Below are positions 29,967 through 36,627 of a stretch of 64,000 nt of DNA, piece after piece. Under the pieces are notes generated by a model. The model had not been told where the DNA came from. It searched no databases and worked only from the letters and a program-made list of their open reading frames with translations. Position numbers and translations under genes: made by a program. Source of the stretch: Kitasatospora sp. MAA4 (lineage in GTDB: Bacteria; Actinomycetota; Actinomycetes; Streptomycetales; Streptomycetaceae); NCBI RefSeq assembly GCF_029893355.1, contig NZ_JARZAI010000004.1, forward strand, positions 186,001 through 250,000. The letters are read 5' to 3'. Position 1 is the first letter of the stretch. Every line of letters starts with the position of its first letter.

Positions 29967-30758
29967 ATGAACGCATCGCCGCAGGCAGAGCGCCCGGCCG
30001 AGCGCATCGACCACCGCCTGGCCATCGCGGAGGAGACCGACCGGTTCGCCGATCTGCTGAAGGGCGCCGACCTCACCACCGTGGTCCCCAGCTGCCCCGG
30101 CTGGACGCTCACCGACCTGGTCCGGCACACCGGCAGCGTGCACCGCTGGTTCACCGTCCTGCTGCGCCAGCGCGTCCAGACGCCGCCGACCAGCCGCGAC
30201 GTTGAGCTGCGCCTGCCCGCCGACGCCGCCGGCTACCCCGACTGGCTGATCGAGAGCGCCGCCGAGGCCGAGCAGACCTTCGCCGGCCTCGACCTGGACG
30301 CGCCGATGTGGGCGTGGGGCGTGGATCAGCACGCCAGGTTCTGGGTGCGCCGGATGCTGTTCGAGACCCTGGTGCACCGCACCGACGCGGAGACCGCGCT
30401 GGGCATGCGCCCGGGCATCGACCGCGCGCTCGCGGTCGACGGCGTGGACGAGTTCCTGACCAACCTGCCGCACGCGGTGCGCTTCGCCCCGAAGGTGGCG
30501 AACCTGCGCGGCGCGGACGAGACCATCCGGTTCCGCTGCACCGACGGCGCGGGCGACTGGGTGGTGCGGCTGCAGGCCGACAGCTTCGGCCTGGTCGCGG
30601 ACCCGGCGGCGGTCGCCACCGCCGACGCCACCGTCCAGGGCACCGCGGCGGAGCTGCTGCTGCTCGCGTACGGCCGCCTGGAGCGCACCGCGGGCTCGCT
30701 GCAGAGCTCCGGCGACCAGGAGCTGCTGGCCCGCTGGTTCGCCAACTCGGAGTTCTGA
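29967..30758 (+). CDS. Maleylpyruvate isomerase family mycothiol-dependent enzyme
   Basis: The 263-residue protein belongs to the DinB-like, metal-dependent mycothiol enzymes. CPGWTLTDLVRHTGSVHRW (near 42-60) and ETLVHRTDAE (near 133-142) carry the histidines that bind the metal, and a C-terminal sterol-carrier-like domain follows. Members use mycothiol, the actinobacterial thiol, for isomerisation or detoxification, and the substrate here is unknown. GGAAGG lies upstream of the ATG at 29967. An earlier in-frame start at 29892 was discarded. Confidence 0.82.
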   Translation: MNASPQAERPAERIDHRLAIAEETDRFADLLKGADLTTVVPSCPGWTLTDLVRHTGSVHRWFTVLLRQRVQTPPTSRDVELRLPADAAGYPDWLIESAAEAEQTFAGLDLDAPMWAWGVDQHARFWVRRMLFETLVHRTDAETALGMRPGIDRALAVDGVDEFLTNLPHAVRFAPKVANLRGADETIRFRCTDGAGDWVVRLQADSFGLVADPAAVATADATVQGTAAELLLLAYGRLERTAGSLQSSGDQELLARWFANSEF

Positions 30759-30781
30759 GCCGGCGGGTATCTCAGCCTGTT

Positions 30782-31621
30782 TCAGGCGATCCAGGCGCTG
30801 GTGAGGGCCTGGACGGCGGTGCCGTCCAGGTCGGCGAGCTTGGCGGCGACGAAGCCGCGGGCCGCCGGCGAGGTCTGCAGTCGGAAGGCCGGCCGCTCGG
30901 CGGTCAGGGCCTCGATGATGGTCTCGGCGGCCTCGGCCGACGTCTGGGCCGCCGAGGCGAACATCGCCTGGGTCCGCTCCAGGTACGCCCCCAGCGCCGG
31001 CGCGTACGCTCCGGCGCCGGCCACCGCCGTCTCGCGGTCCACGCCGACGTTGGCCACGAACTCACTGGCCACCGCGCCCGGTTCCACCACGCTGACACTC
31101 ACGCCGGTCGAGGCCGCCACCGGCGCCAGGCTCTCCATGAAGCCCTCGACCGCGAACTTGGCCGCGCAGTAGGCCTCGTTGAACGGCTGCCCGATCACCC
31201 CGCCGACGCTGGTGACCGTCACCAGCCGCCCGCCGGTGGCCCGCAGGTGCGGCAGCGCGGCCTTGGCGACCTGGACGACGCCGAAGAAGTTGACCTCCAT
31301 CACCTCGCGGACCTTGTCCACGCTCTCGTTCTCCAGCGTCCCGACGTGTCCTGCGCCGGCGTTGTTGACCACCGCGTCGAGCCGGCCGTGGTCGGCGAGG
31401 ATCCCGGCGACGCAGTCGGCGACCGAGGCGGCGTCGGTGACGTCCAGCGGGCGGATGTCGAGCTCCACGCCGGCCTGCTCGGCCGCCTTGCGCAGCGCGT
31501 CGGCGCGCCGCGGGTCGCGCAGGGTGGCGACGGTGGTGAAGCCCGCGCGGGCCGCGGCCACGGCGGCGGCGAGACCGATGCCGGACGAGGTACCGGTGAT
31601 CAGGACGACCTTGGAGGACAT
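30782..31621 (-). CDS. Short-chain dehydrogenase/reductase
   Basis: This classical SDR of 279 residues shows the cofactor site TGTSSGIG (10-17), NNAG (86-89), catalytic Ser138, and Tyr151/Lys155 in YCAAK. It would oxidise or reduce an alcohol/carbonyl with NAD(P). It is divergent from a MarR regulator. A 12-bp-arm palindrome lies between the two, just downstream of its predicted promoter, so it is probably repressed by that regulator and induced by the regulator's ligand. Confidence 0.9.
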   Translation of the reverse strand: MSSKVVLITGTSSGIGLAAAVAAARAGFTTVATLRDPRRADALRKAAEQAGVELDIRPLDVTDAASVADCVAGILADHGRLDAVVNNAGAGHVGTLENESVDKVREVMEVNFFGVVQVAKAALPHLRATGGRLVTVTSVGGVIGQPFNEAYCAAKFAVEGFMESLAPVAASTGVSVSVVEPGAVASEFVANVGVDRETAVAGAGAYAPALGAYLERTQAMFASAAQTSAEAAETIIEALTAERPAFRLQTSPAARGFVAAKLADLDGTAVQALTSAWIA

Positions 31622-31663
31622 GGCGAGGCCTTTCGGGGAGATGGCGCAGAGATGGTTATCGGA

Positions 31664-31692
31664 CCAGGTAGTTATGGAGGATAACTACCTGG
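31664..31692. promoter_or_regulatory. Palindromic operator for the MarR regulator
   Basis: CCAGGTAGTTAT and ATAACTACCTGG are perfect 12-base arms around GGAGG, in the 129-base spacer between the SDR and marR genes. Size, symmetry and position are as expected for a MarR dimer site. Confidence 0.85.
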
Positions 31693-31699
31693 CTCGACA

Positions 31700-31729
31700 A
31701 CTATGGGATGGAATGTTTGCCATTGTCAA
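31700..31729 (-). promoter_or_regulatory. Promoter of the SDR gene
   Basis: On the minus strand a perfect TTGACA (31724-31729) is followed after 18 bases by CATAGT (31700-31705). Transcription would start just before the MarR palindrome, so bound repressor would block it. Confidence 0.55.
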
Positions 31730-31744
31730 GCACCTCGGTAGAGT
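31717..31744 (+). promoter_or_regulatory. Promoter of the marR gene, leaderless
   Basis: TTGCCA (31717-31722), 16-base spacer, TAGAGT (31739-31744), then only six bases to the ATG at 31751. The transcript would begin at or next to the start codon, and no ribosome-binding site is visible, so leaderless translation is likely. Confidence 0.6.
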
Positions 31745-31750
31745 GTCCCC

Positions 31751-32200
31751 ATGTCCTCTCCCTCAGACATGTCCACTCCCCCGGACGACCTCTCGGCCCG
31801 CGTGGTCGGCCTCTTCGTGGCGATCAACCGCCGCTACGCCGGGGAGTCCGAGGCCGCGGCCGCCGCACAGGACCTGACCCCGCTCCAGGCCAAGGCCCTG
31901 CTGGCGGCGGCGGAGCCGGTGCCGATGCGCGCCGTCGCGGACAAGCTGCACGCCGAGCCCTCGAACATCACCGCGGTGGTCGACCGCCTGGAGGACCGCG
32001 GCCTGGTCGAGCGCCGGGCGGCGCCGGGCGACCGCCGGGTCAAGCTGGTCGCGGCCACCGATGCCGGGCAGAGCGCGATCGCCGAGCTGCGGGCGGCGAT
32101 GCCGTTCGCCACCGACCCGCTCGCCGCGCTCGCGACCGAGCAGCGCGAGACGCTGCGCGAACTGCTCGAACTGGTCGCCGGCCCGCAGCAGCCCGCCTGA
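31751..32200 (+). CDS. MarR family transcriptional regulator
   Basis: The 149-residue protein has the MarR winged-helix core: LTPLQAKALLAAAEPVPMRAVADKLHAEPSNITAVVDRLEDRGLVER is the helix-turn-helix region, followed by the wing APGDRRVKLVAATDAG. MarR dimers bind palindromes and release DNA on binding small phenolic or other ligands. It probably controls the divergent SDR gene and itself. A second ATG at 31769 is possible, but the promoter geometry favours 31751. Confidence 0.9.
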   Translation: MSSPSDMSTPPDDLSARVVGLFVAINRRYAGESEAAAAAQDLTPLQAKALLAAAEPVPMRAVADKLHAEPSNITAVVDRLEDRGLVERRAAPGDRRVKLVAATDAGQSAIAELRAAMPFATDPLAALATEQRETLRELLELVAGPQQPA

Positions 32201-32242
32201 CGGGCGGGCGGGCGCTGCGGGGCTGGTAGTAGCGGAAGAGGA

Positions 32243-33094
32243 TCAGCGGCGGCGGCGCCGGTACCAGAGGGTCAGCGGCACCGCGCCGGCCAGCCCGCCC
32301 AGCGCGCCGGGGGCGGCCGGGAGCGCCGCACTGGCGGAGAGCCCCTTCTGACCGAAGGTCGACGGCACCGACAGCACCGACCAGCGGTCCAGCGGCCACG
32401 CCACCACGAACGCCCGCCCGACCACGTCGCTCACCGGGACGAAGCCGCCGCCGTTGCCCATCAGCCGCTGGTGGCGGGAGTCCCAGGAGTCGTTGCGGTG
32501 GTCGCCCATCACCCAGAGCTTGCCCTTGGGCACCGTCACCGTGCCGACCGTATCGTCGTCGCAGGGAGTCGCCCCGGGGTAGAGGTAGGGCTCGTTCAGC
32601 GCGACGCCGTTCACCTTGACCGGCGCGCCCGCGTCGCACTGCACGGTGTCGCCACCGACCGCGATGACCCGCTTGATCAGGTCCTTCTCGTTGGCGGACG
32701 GCATCAGCCCGACCGTGCTCAGCGCCGACTGCAGATCGCGCAGCAGCGGGTTGCTGGTAGTGGGCGGGGTGTCCGCCGCGGTCAGCCAGCCGCCCGGGTC
32801 GTGGAAGACCACCACCTCGCCGCGCTCCGGCGTGCTCCCGAACCAGGGCGTCAGCTTGTCGACCAGGACGCGGTCACCCTGCTGCAATGTGTTCTGCATG
32901 GAGTCCGAGGGGATGGAGAACGCCTGCACGAGGAAGGTCTTGATCAGCAGCGCCAGCACCAGCGCGATCACGACCAGGACCGGGATCTCCTTCCAGAGCG
33001 AGCGCCGCGGCGCCGGCCCGGCCTCCGGTTCGGCGACCGGGTCCCCCTCGGGTTCCGTCCGCTCCCGTGCCGCACCCTCTGCCGGGCTCTCCAT
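32243..33094 (-). CDS. Type I signal peptidase
   Basis: Signal peptidase I cleaves signal peptides of exported proteins on the outer membrane face. The 283-residue sequence has a 35-residue charged N-terminus, a membrane anchor (about 37-55), catalytic Ser65 in SIPSDSM, catalytic Lys141 in LIKRVIAVGGD, GDHRNDSWDSR near residue 218, and a C-terminal hydrophobic helix ending in RRRRR, the two-anchor form common in Streptomyces. GGGAGAAACGCG precedes the ATG at 33094. Longer in-frame sequence upstream was discarded. Only this one copy is in the window. Confidence 0.92.
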   Translation of the reverse strand: MESPAEGAARERTEPEGDPVAEPEAGPAPRRSLWKEIPVLVVIALVLALLIKTFLVQAFSIPSDSMQNTLQQGDRVLVDKLTPWFGSTPERGEVVVFHDPGGWLTAADTPPTTSNPLLRDLQSALSTVGLMPSANEKDLIKRVIAVGGDTVQCDAGAPVKVNGVALNEPYLYPGATPCDDDTVGTVTVPKGKLWVMGDHRNDSWDSRHQRLMGNGGGFVPVSDVVGRAFVVAWPLDRWSVLSVPSTFGQKGLSASAALPAAPGALGGLAGAVPLTLWYRRRRR

Positions 33095-33210
33095 CGCGTT
33101 TCTCCCTCTCGACACCGACCGAACCACCACCCCCAACGAACGGGAGTTCCCAACCGTGCGGAGACTACGACCTATCAAGTCTCCGAAGCCCGAAGGAACA
33201 AGGTACGCAC

Positions 33211-33882
33211 ATGATCTCCCGGATCGCCACGATGCTCGTACCCGCCCTCGGCGGACTGACGATCAGCACTGACCCCGACGCCGAGTTGACCCCCGGCAGC
33301 ATCATCGCCGCCAACCACACCTCGCTGCTGGACCCGGCGATCGTGGTCGCGGCCCTGCACCGGCTCGGCGTGCAGCCCGTCATCATGGCCACCGCCGGCC
33401 TGTGGCGGATCCCGGTGCTCGGCGGTGCGCTGGAGCGCGAGGGCCACATCGCCGTCCACCGCGGCACCGAGCGGGCGGCCGGCGCGCTGGACGGCGCCGC
33501 GACCGCGCTCGCCGCCGGACGGCTCGTCCTGATCTACGGCGAGGGCGGGCTCCCCCGGCGCCGAGATGCCGGCGAGGCGGCTCCCGGGGCGTTCCGCAGC
33601 GGGCTGTCCCGGCTCGCGCGGGAGACCGGTGCGCCCGTGGTGCCGCTGGGCCAGGCCGGTGCCCGGCGGTTGAGCTCCGGCAGCGCGGGCAAGCAGCTCG
33701 CGGGGTTCCTCACCGCGCCGCTGCGCCGTCCCGGGTTCCACGTGCACGTCGGCGCGCCGGTCCACCCGACCGGCGAGGCGGCGGACGCCACCGCGCAGGC
33801 CCACCGGGCGGTCAGCGCCGCGTGGGAGGTCGCGGTCCAGCGCCTGGGCGAGCGGACGCGGGCGGAACACGGGGAAGGCTGA
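33211..33882 (+). CDS. Lysophospholipid acyltransferase (PlsC family)
   Basis: The 223-residue protein has the glycerol-phosphate acyltransferase signature NHTSLLDP (His36, Asp41), GLWRIPVLGGALEREGHIAVHRG and YGEGGLPRRR in place of the usual FPEGTRS. It would acylate a lysophospholipid or another glycerol-type acceptor at the membrane. The divergence in the third motif suggests a non-standard acceptor. The ATG at 33211 follows CGAAGGAACAAGG. The gene is divergent from the signal peptidase gene. Confidence 0.85.
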   Translation: MISRIATMLVPALGGLTISTDPDAELTPGSIIAANHTSLLDPAIVVAALHRLGVQPVIMATAGLWRIPVLGGALEREGHIAVHRGTERAAGALDGAATALAAGRLVLIYGEGGLPRRRDAGEAAPGAFRSGLSRLARETGAPVVPLGQAGARRLSSGSAGKQLAGFLTAPLRRPGFHVHVGAPVHPTGEAADATAQAHRAVSAAWEVAVQRLGERTRAEHGEG

Positions 33883-33951
33883 TCGGAGAAATTTCGCGAT
33901 CCGGTGTGACCGATCCACCGGGTCGACCCGTTCATAGCGGTGAGCGGCCGT

Positions 33952-33982
33952 GCCGCCGACGCAGCCGCCCCCCGTCGGCGGC
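33952..33982. terminator. Bidirectional hairpin between acyltransferase and DUF6299-like gene
   Basis: GCCGCCGACG (33952-33961) pairs with CGTCGGCGGC (33973-33982) between two convergent genes. Confidence 0.6.
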
Positions 33983-34003
33983 GTCGGCGGCGCGGACCGC
34001 AGG

Positions 34004-34429
34004 TCAGCCGTTGGTCAGCACGACCGTCTGCGGCTGATCCGCAAGGAAAGTGATGTTCGGGATGAGCGAGGAGCCGGGGGCCAGGTGGACCATGGTCGCC
34101 CGCACCTGGGCCGGGCCGGCCGCCACCGGCTGGTAGGGCCGGCCGCTGGTGGTCCAGGGGTGTTCGAGGCCGTCGCAGACGGCCGGCACGCCGTTGCCGA
34201 TGTTGCTGGTGACCGAGCCGGTGGAGAGGGAGGTGTCGACAACGGTGCCGTGCGCCGCGGACGGTGAACAGTGGTACGTGCCGGACAGGGTGACCGTCCC
34301 GTCGGCGGCGATCACCCCGGTGGGCGCGACGGTCACGGCGTTGGCGCCGTCCGTCGCGCCGAACGCCGGTCCGGCGACCGAGACGGCCAGGGCACCGATG
34401 ACCCCGACAACTGCAAGACGACCCCGCAT
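34004..34429 (-). CDS. Secreted DUF6299-like protein
   Basis: The 141-residue protein has a signal peptide (residues 1-24, cleavage after AFGA) and a single beta-rich domain with ADGTVTLSGTYHCSP and a paired Cys in GVPAVCDGLEHPW, resembling the DUF6299 family seen in Streptomyces exoproteomes. No enzymatic motif is visible. GGAGG lies eight bases before the ATG. A cell-surface or extracellular binding role is possible but not shown. Confidence 0.7.
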   Translation of the reverse strand: MRGRLAVVGVIGALAVSVAGPAFGATDGANAVTVAPTGVIAADGTVTLSGTYHCSPSAAHGTVVDTSLSTGSVTSNIGNGVPAVCDGLEHPWTTSGRPYQPVAAGPAQVRATMVHLAPGSSLIPNITFLADQPQTVVLTNG

Positions 34430-34625
34430 GATTACCTCCGATGGACGCTGTACGCGGGATACAACTACCGTGCCCCGGGCGACGCGTCCGGCATCCTCAC
34501 CCGTCCGGTGGCGAGTCGGCCGCCAGGGCGTGTGGGCAGCACCGGGGCCGTGCCCCGATTTTCATGATCGTAAGCTGGCGCCGTGCGGAACAGCGCACAC
34601 CGGCAAGGAACTAGGAGCCATTCCC

Positions 34626-34811
34626 ATGACGCACCGGAACACCACCCCGATCTCCCGCCTGCGGGCTGCGGGCATCGCCGCGGGTATCGCCGCGGCGCTG
34701 GCCACCGGCGTCGTCGCGGCCCTCGCGGGCAGCGCGACTGCGGCGCAGCAGAGCAGCGCGTACACCCGCCCGCCGGAGACGACGGTCGGCTGGAACAACA
34801 CCGGCGCGTAA
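34626..34811 (+). CDS. Tiny secreted peptide precursor, function unknown
   Basis: A 61-codon gene with a clear TAGGAG ribosome-binding site. Residues 1-12 are polar with two Arg. Residues 13-38 are a long Ala-rich hydrophobic core, then ATAA followed by QQSS gives a good signal-peptidase site after residue 40. The mature peptide would be only about 21 residues, polar, with one Trp and no Cys, ending in WNNTGA. It is monocistronic between a secreted DUF6299-like gene and a strong terminator. I know no family for it. Confidence 0.6.
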   Translation: MTHRNTTPISRLRAAGIAAGIAAALATGVVAALAGSATAAQQSSAYTRPPETTVGWNNTGA

Positions 34812-34832
34812 GACCGACCGGTCTAAGGCAGC

Positions 34833-34868
34833 CGGGCGGCCGGACCGAACCGACGGTCCGGCCGCCCG
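34833..34868. terminator. Strong hairpin after the small secreted peptide gene
   Basis: CGGGCGGCCGGACC (34833-34846) and GGTCCGGCCGCCCG (34855-34868) make a perfect 14-bp stem. It can end both the rightward peptide gene and the leftward MBL operon. Confidence 0.8.
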
Positions 34869-34887
34869 TCGCACGGGGGCGGCGCTG

Positions 34888-35745
34888 TCAGCCGTTCTCC
34901 TCGCGGCAGATGACGAAGTCGGCGAACGCGTGGCGCCCGGTCCGGTCCCCGACCTCCTCGATCGCCCGGCGCAGGTCGTGCAGCTGGCCGACCGTCATCT
35001 CCAGCGGCGGTTCGTCCGGCTGGTAGCTGGTGAGTATCGGGTAGTCCACCCCCGGCTCGCGGGTCATCTCGATGTGGCAGCCCAGGACATGGCTGACCGG
35101 GTGCGCGGCCGCGAAGGCGATCAGGCGGTCGACGGTGCGCCCGAAGGCCGGCCAGTCCTCCACGTAGAGCCGGCCCGGGTAGACCGTGTCGCCGGTGAAC
35201 AGGAGTCCGGTGGAGCGGTCGTAAAAGGTGACGGCCGCCGCGTGGTGGCCCGGGGTGGCCAGGCACTGCACCACCCGGCCGCCGAGGTCGACCTCGGCGA
35301 TCCGCTCGGCGTCCGCGTCGAACCCGAAGTATGCCCAGGCGGTGGGCAGATCGGCGCCGACCACGGTGGTGTCCGGACGGTCGGCGAACTGCGCGTCGCC
35401 CGCGACGTGGTCCCCGTGCGCGTGGGTGTGCAGCACGAGCAGCGGGCAACCGCGCCGCGCGGAGGCGGGATCGGCGCGCAGCCGGGCTTCGATCAGCTCG
35501 TCGACGACCCGGCGCAGCGGGAAGAACGCGGCGGACGCGGTCGCCCCGGTGTCCAGCAGCAGCGCGCGGTCCTCACCGAAGAGCAGGAAGAGGAACGGCG
35601 CCTCGTAGTCGACCGCCATGTTCTGCCGCAGGATGTAGGTGTCCCCGTCGTAGGCGTGCACCTGGATGTCGGGGTCGGTGTTGTGCTTGGCCGACGGCGA
35701 ACCGTGGATCCAGTCGACGCCGAGCGGCTGCGTGCGTGAGTCCAT
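34888..35745 (-). CDS. MBL-fold metallo-hydrolase
   Basis: The 285-residue protein is a metallo-beta-lactamase-fold hydrolase. HTHAHGDH (106-113) is the HxHxDH-type metal motif, followed by the His of TPGHH, Asp in LFTGDTVYPG and His in LGCHIEM. The lactonase/glyoxalase/persulfide-dioxygenase-like fold does not fix the substrate. It starts 24 bases after the flavin reductase stop, so it is probably the second cistron of a unit opened by a Cys-containing leader peptide, which hints at a role in sulfur metabolism. Confidence 0.85.
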   Translation of the reverse strand: MDSRTQPLGVDWIHGSPSAKHNTDPDIQVHAYDGDTYILRQNMAVDYEAPFLFLLFGEDRALLLDTGATASAAFFPLRRVVDELIEARLRADPASARRGCPLLVLHTHAHGDHVAGDAQFADRPDTTVVGADLPTAWAYFGFDADAERIAEVDLGGRVVQCLATPGHHAAAVTFYDRSTGLLFTGDTVYPGRLYVEDWPAFGRTVDRLIAFAAAHPVSHVLGCHIEMTREPGVDYPILTSYQPDEPPLEMTVGQLHDLRRAIEEVGDRTGRHAFADFVICREENG

Positions 35746-35769
35746 GCGCGGGGACCCTAGCAGCTTGCT

Positions 35770-36276
35770 TCAGAGTCCCGCTTCGGGGTCGAAGCCGCCG
35801 AAGGCGCCGTCGTGGTGCACCAGCGGCGCGCCGCCCTCCCCCGCACCGGCGTCGGCCACCTCGCCGACCACCAGCAGGTGGTCGCCGATCTCCTGGATCA
35901 GCACCGGACGGGCCGTCAGCCAGGCCGCCGCGCCGTGCAGGATGGGCAGGCCGTGCTCGTCGGGCGTCCAGGCGGTGCCCTCGAAGCGGTCGATGCCGCT
36001 GCGCGCGAAGCGGGCCGCCAGCTGCTCCTGCCGGCGGTGCAGCAGGTGCACGGCGAAGAGGTCGGCGGCCCGGACCGCCGGGGCGGCCGAGGCGGTGGCC
36101 GACACGTAGAAGGAGACCAGGGCCGGCTGGAGGCTGACCGAGGTGAACGAGGTCGCGGTGAAGCCGGCCGGGCCGGGGACCGTGATCACGGTGACGCCGG
36201 CGGCGTGGCGGCGCAGCGTGCGGCGCAGCAGGTCGGCCGACGGGGCGAGGGGCGGGAGGTCCTGGAGGGTCGTCAC
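35770..36276 (-). CDS. Flavin reductase family protein
   Basis: The 168-residue protein matches the HpaC/SsuE-like flavin reductase fold: LRRTLRRHAAGVTVITVPG, GFTATSFTSVSLQPALVSFYV (flavin-binding segment), DLFAVHLLHRRQEQLA, and GDHLLVVGEV near the C-terminus. It would reduce FMN or FAD with NAD(P)H for a partner monooxygenase, which is not adjacent. The GTG start follows AAGGAAG. Two hundred bases upstream is a short leader ORF with Cys codons near its end. Confidence 0.85.
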   Translation of the reverse strand: MTTLQDLPPLAPSADLLRRTLRRHAAGVTVITVPGPAGFTATSFTSVSLQPALVSFYVSATASAAPAVRAADLFAVHLLHRRQEQLAARFARSGIDRFEGTAWTPDEHGLPILHGAAAWLTARPVLIQEIGDHLLVVGEVADAGAGEGGAPLVHHDGAFGGFDPEAGL

Positions 36277-36478
36277 GGACGGCTTCCTTCCAACAGGGCG
36301 AGCGGGGACGGAAGGGCTGGACGCAGATCAGGGCACGCGGAGAAAAGCGGCGCGGCTCGGCGGCGTCGGAAGGCGGGAAACGGCCCGGCGGTGCGGACGG
36401 TCGGACTCGCCAGTGGGAACCGGGGCTGCGGCGGGCGGCGCTCGGAACTTCAGAGCGCGGCGGGCCGGCGGGCGCTGG

Positions 36479-36553
36479 TCAGCGACAGAGACAGCTGCTG
36501 GTGCGCCGGAGGTCCACGAAGCGGCACACCACGGCGGGGTGCGTCGTAAGCAT
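36479..36553 (-). CDS. 24-residue Cys-containing leader peptide
   Basis: With AGGA eight bases before the ATG, this ORF encodes 24 residues, starting MLTTHPAVVCR and ending VDLRRTSSCLCR followed by TGA. Short peptides with a V-D-L-x-R core and Cys near the C-terminus are a recurrent actinobacterial leader type upstream of sulfur genes, and in mycobacteria Cys-rich uORFs attenuate expression when cysteine is plentiful. Three Cys codons, two of them in the last four residues, fit that model. The 202 bases from its stop to the flavin reductase GTG hold no other gene. Confidence 0.65.
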   Translation of the reverse strand: MLTTHPAVVCRFVDLRRTSSCLCR

Positions 36554-36627
36554 GCGTTCATCCTGATAGCGGCGGGCGGCCCGTGTCAATGCACATCAGG
36601 TGACGGCCGCCCGGGCCGGCGAGCGGG

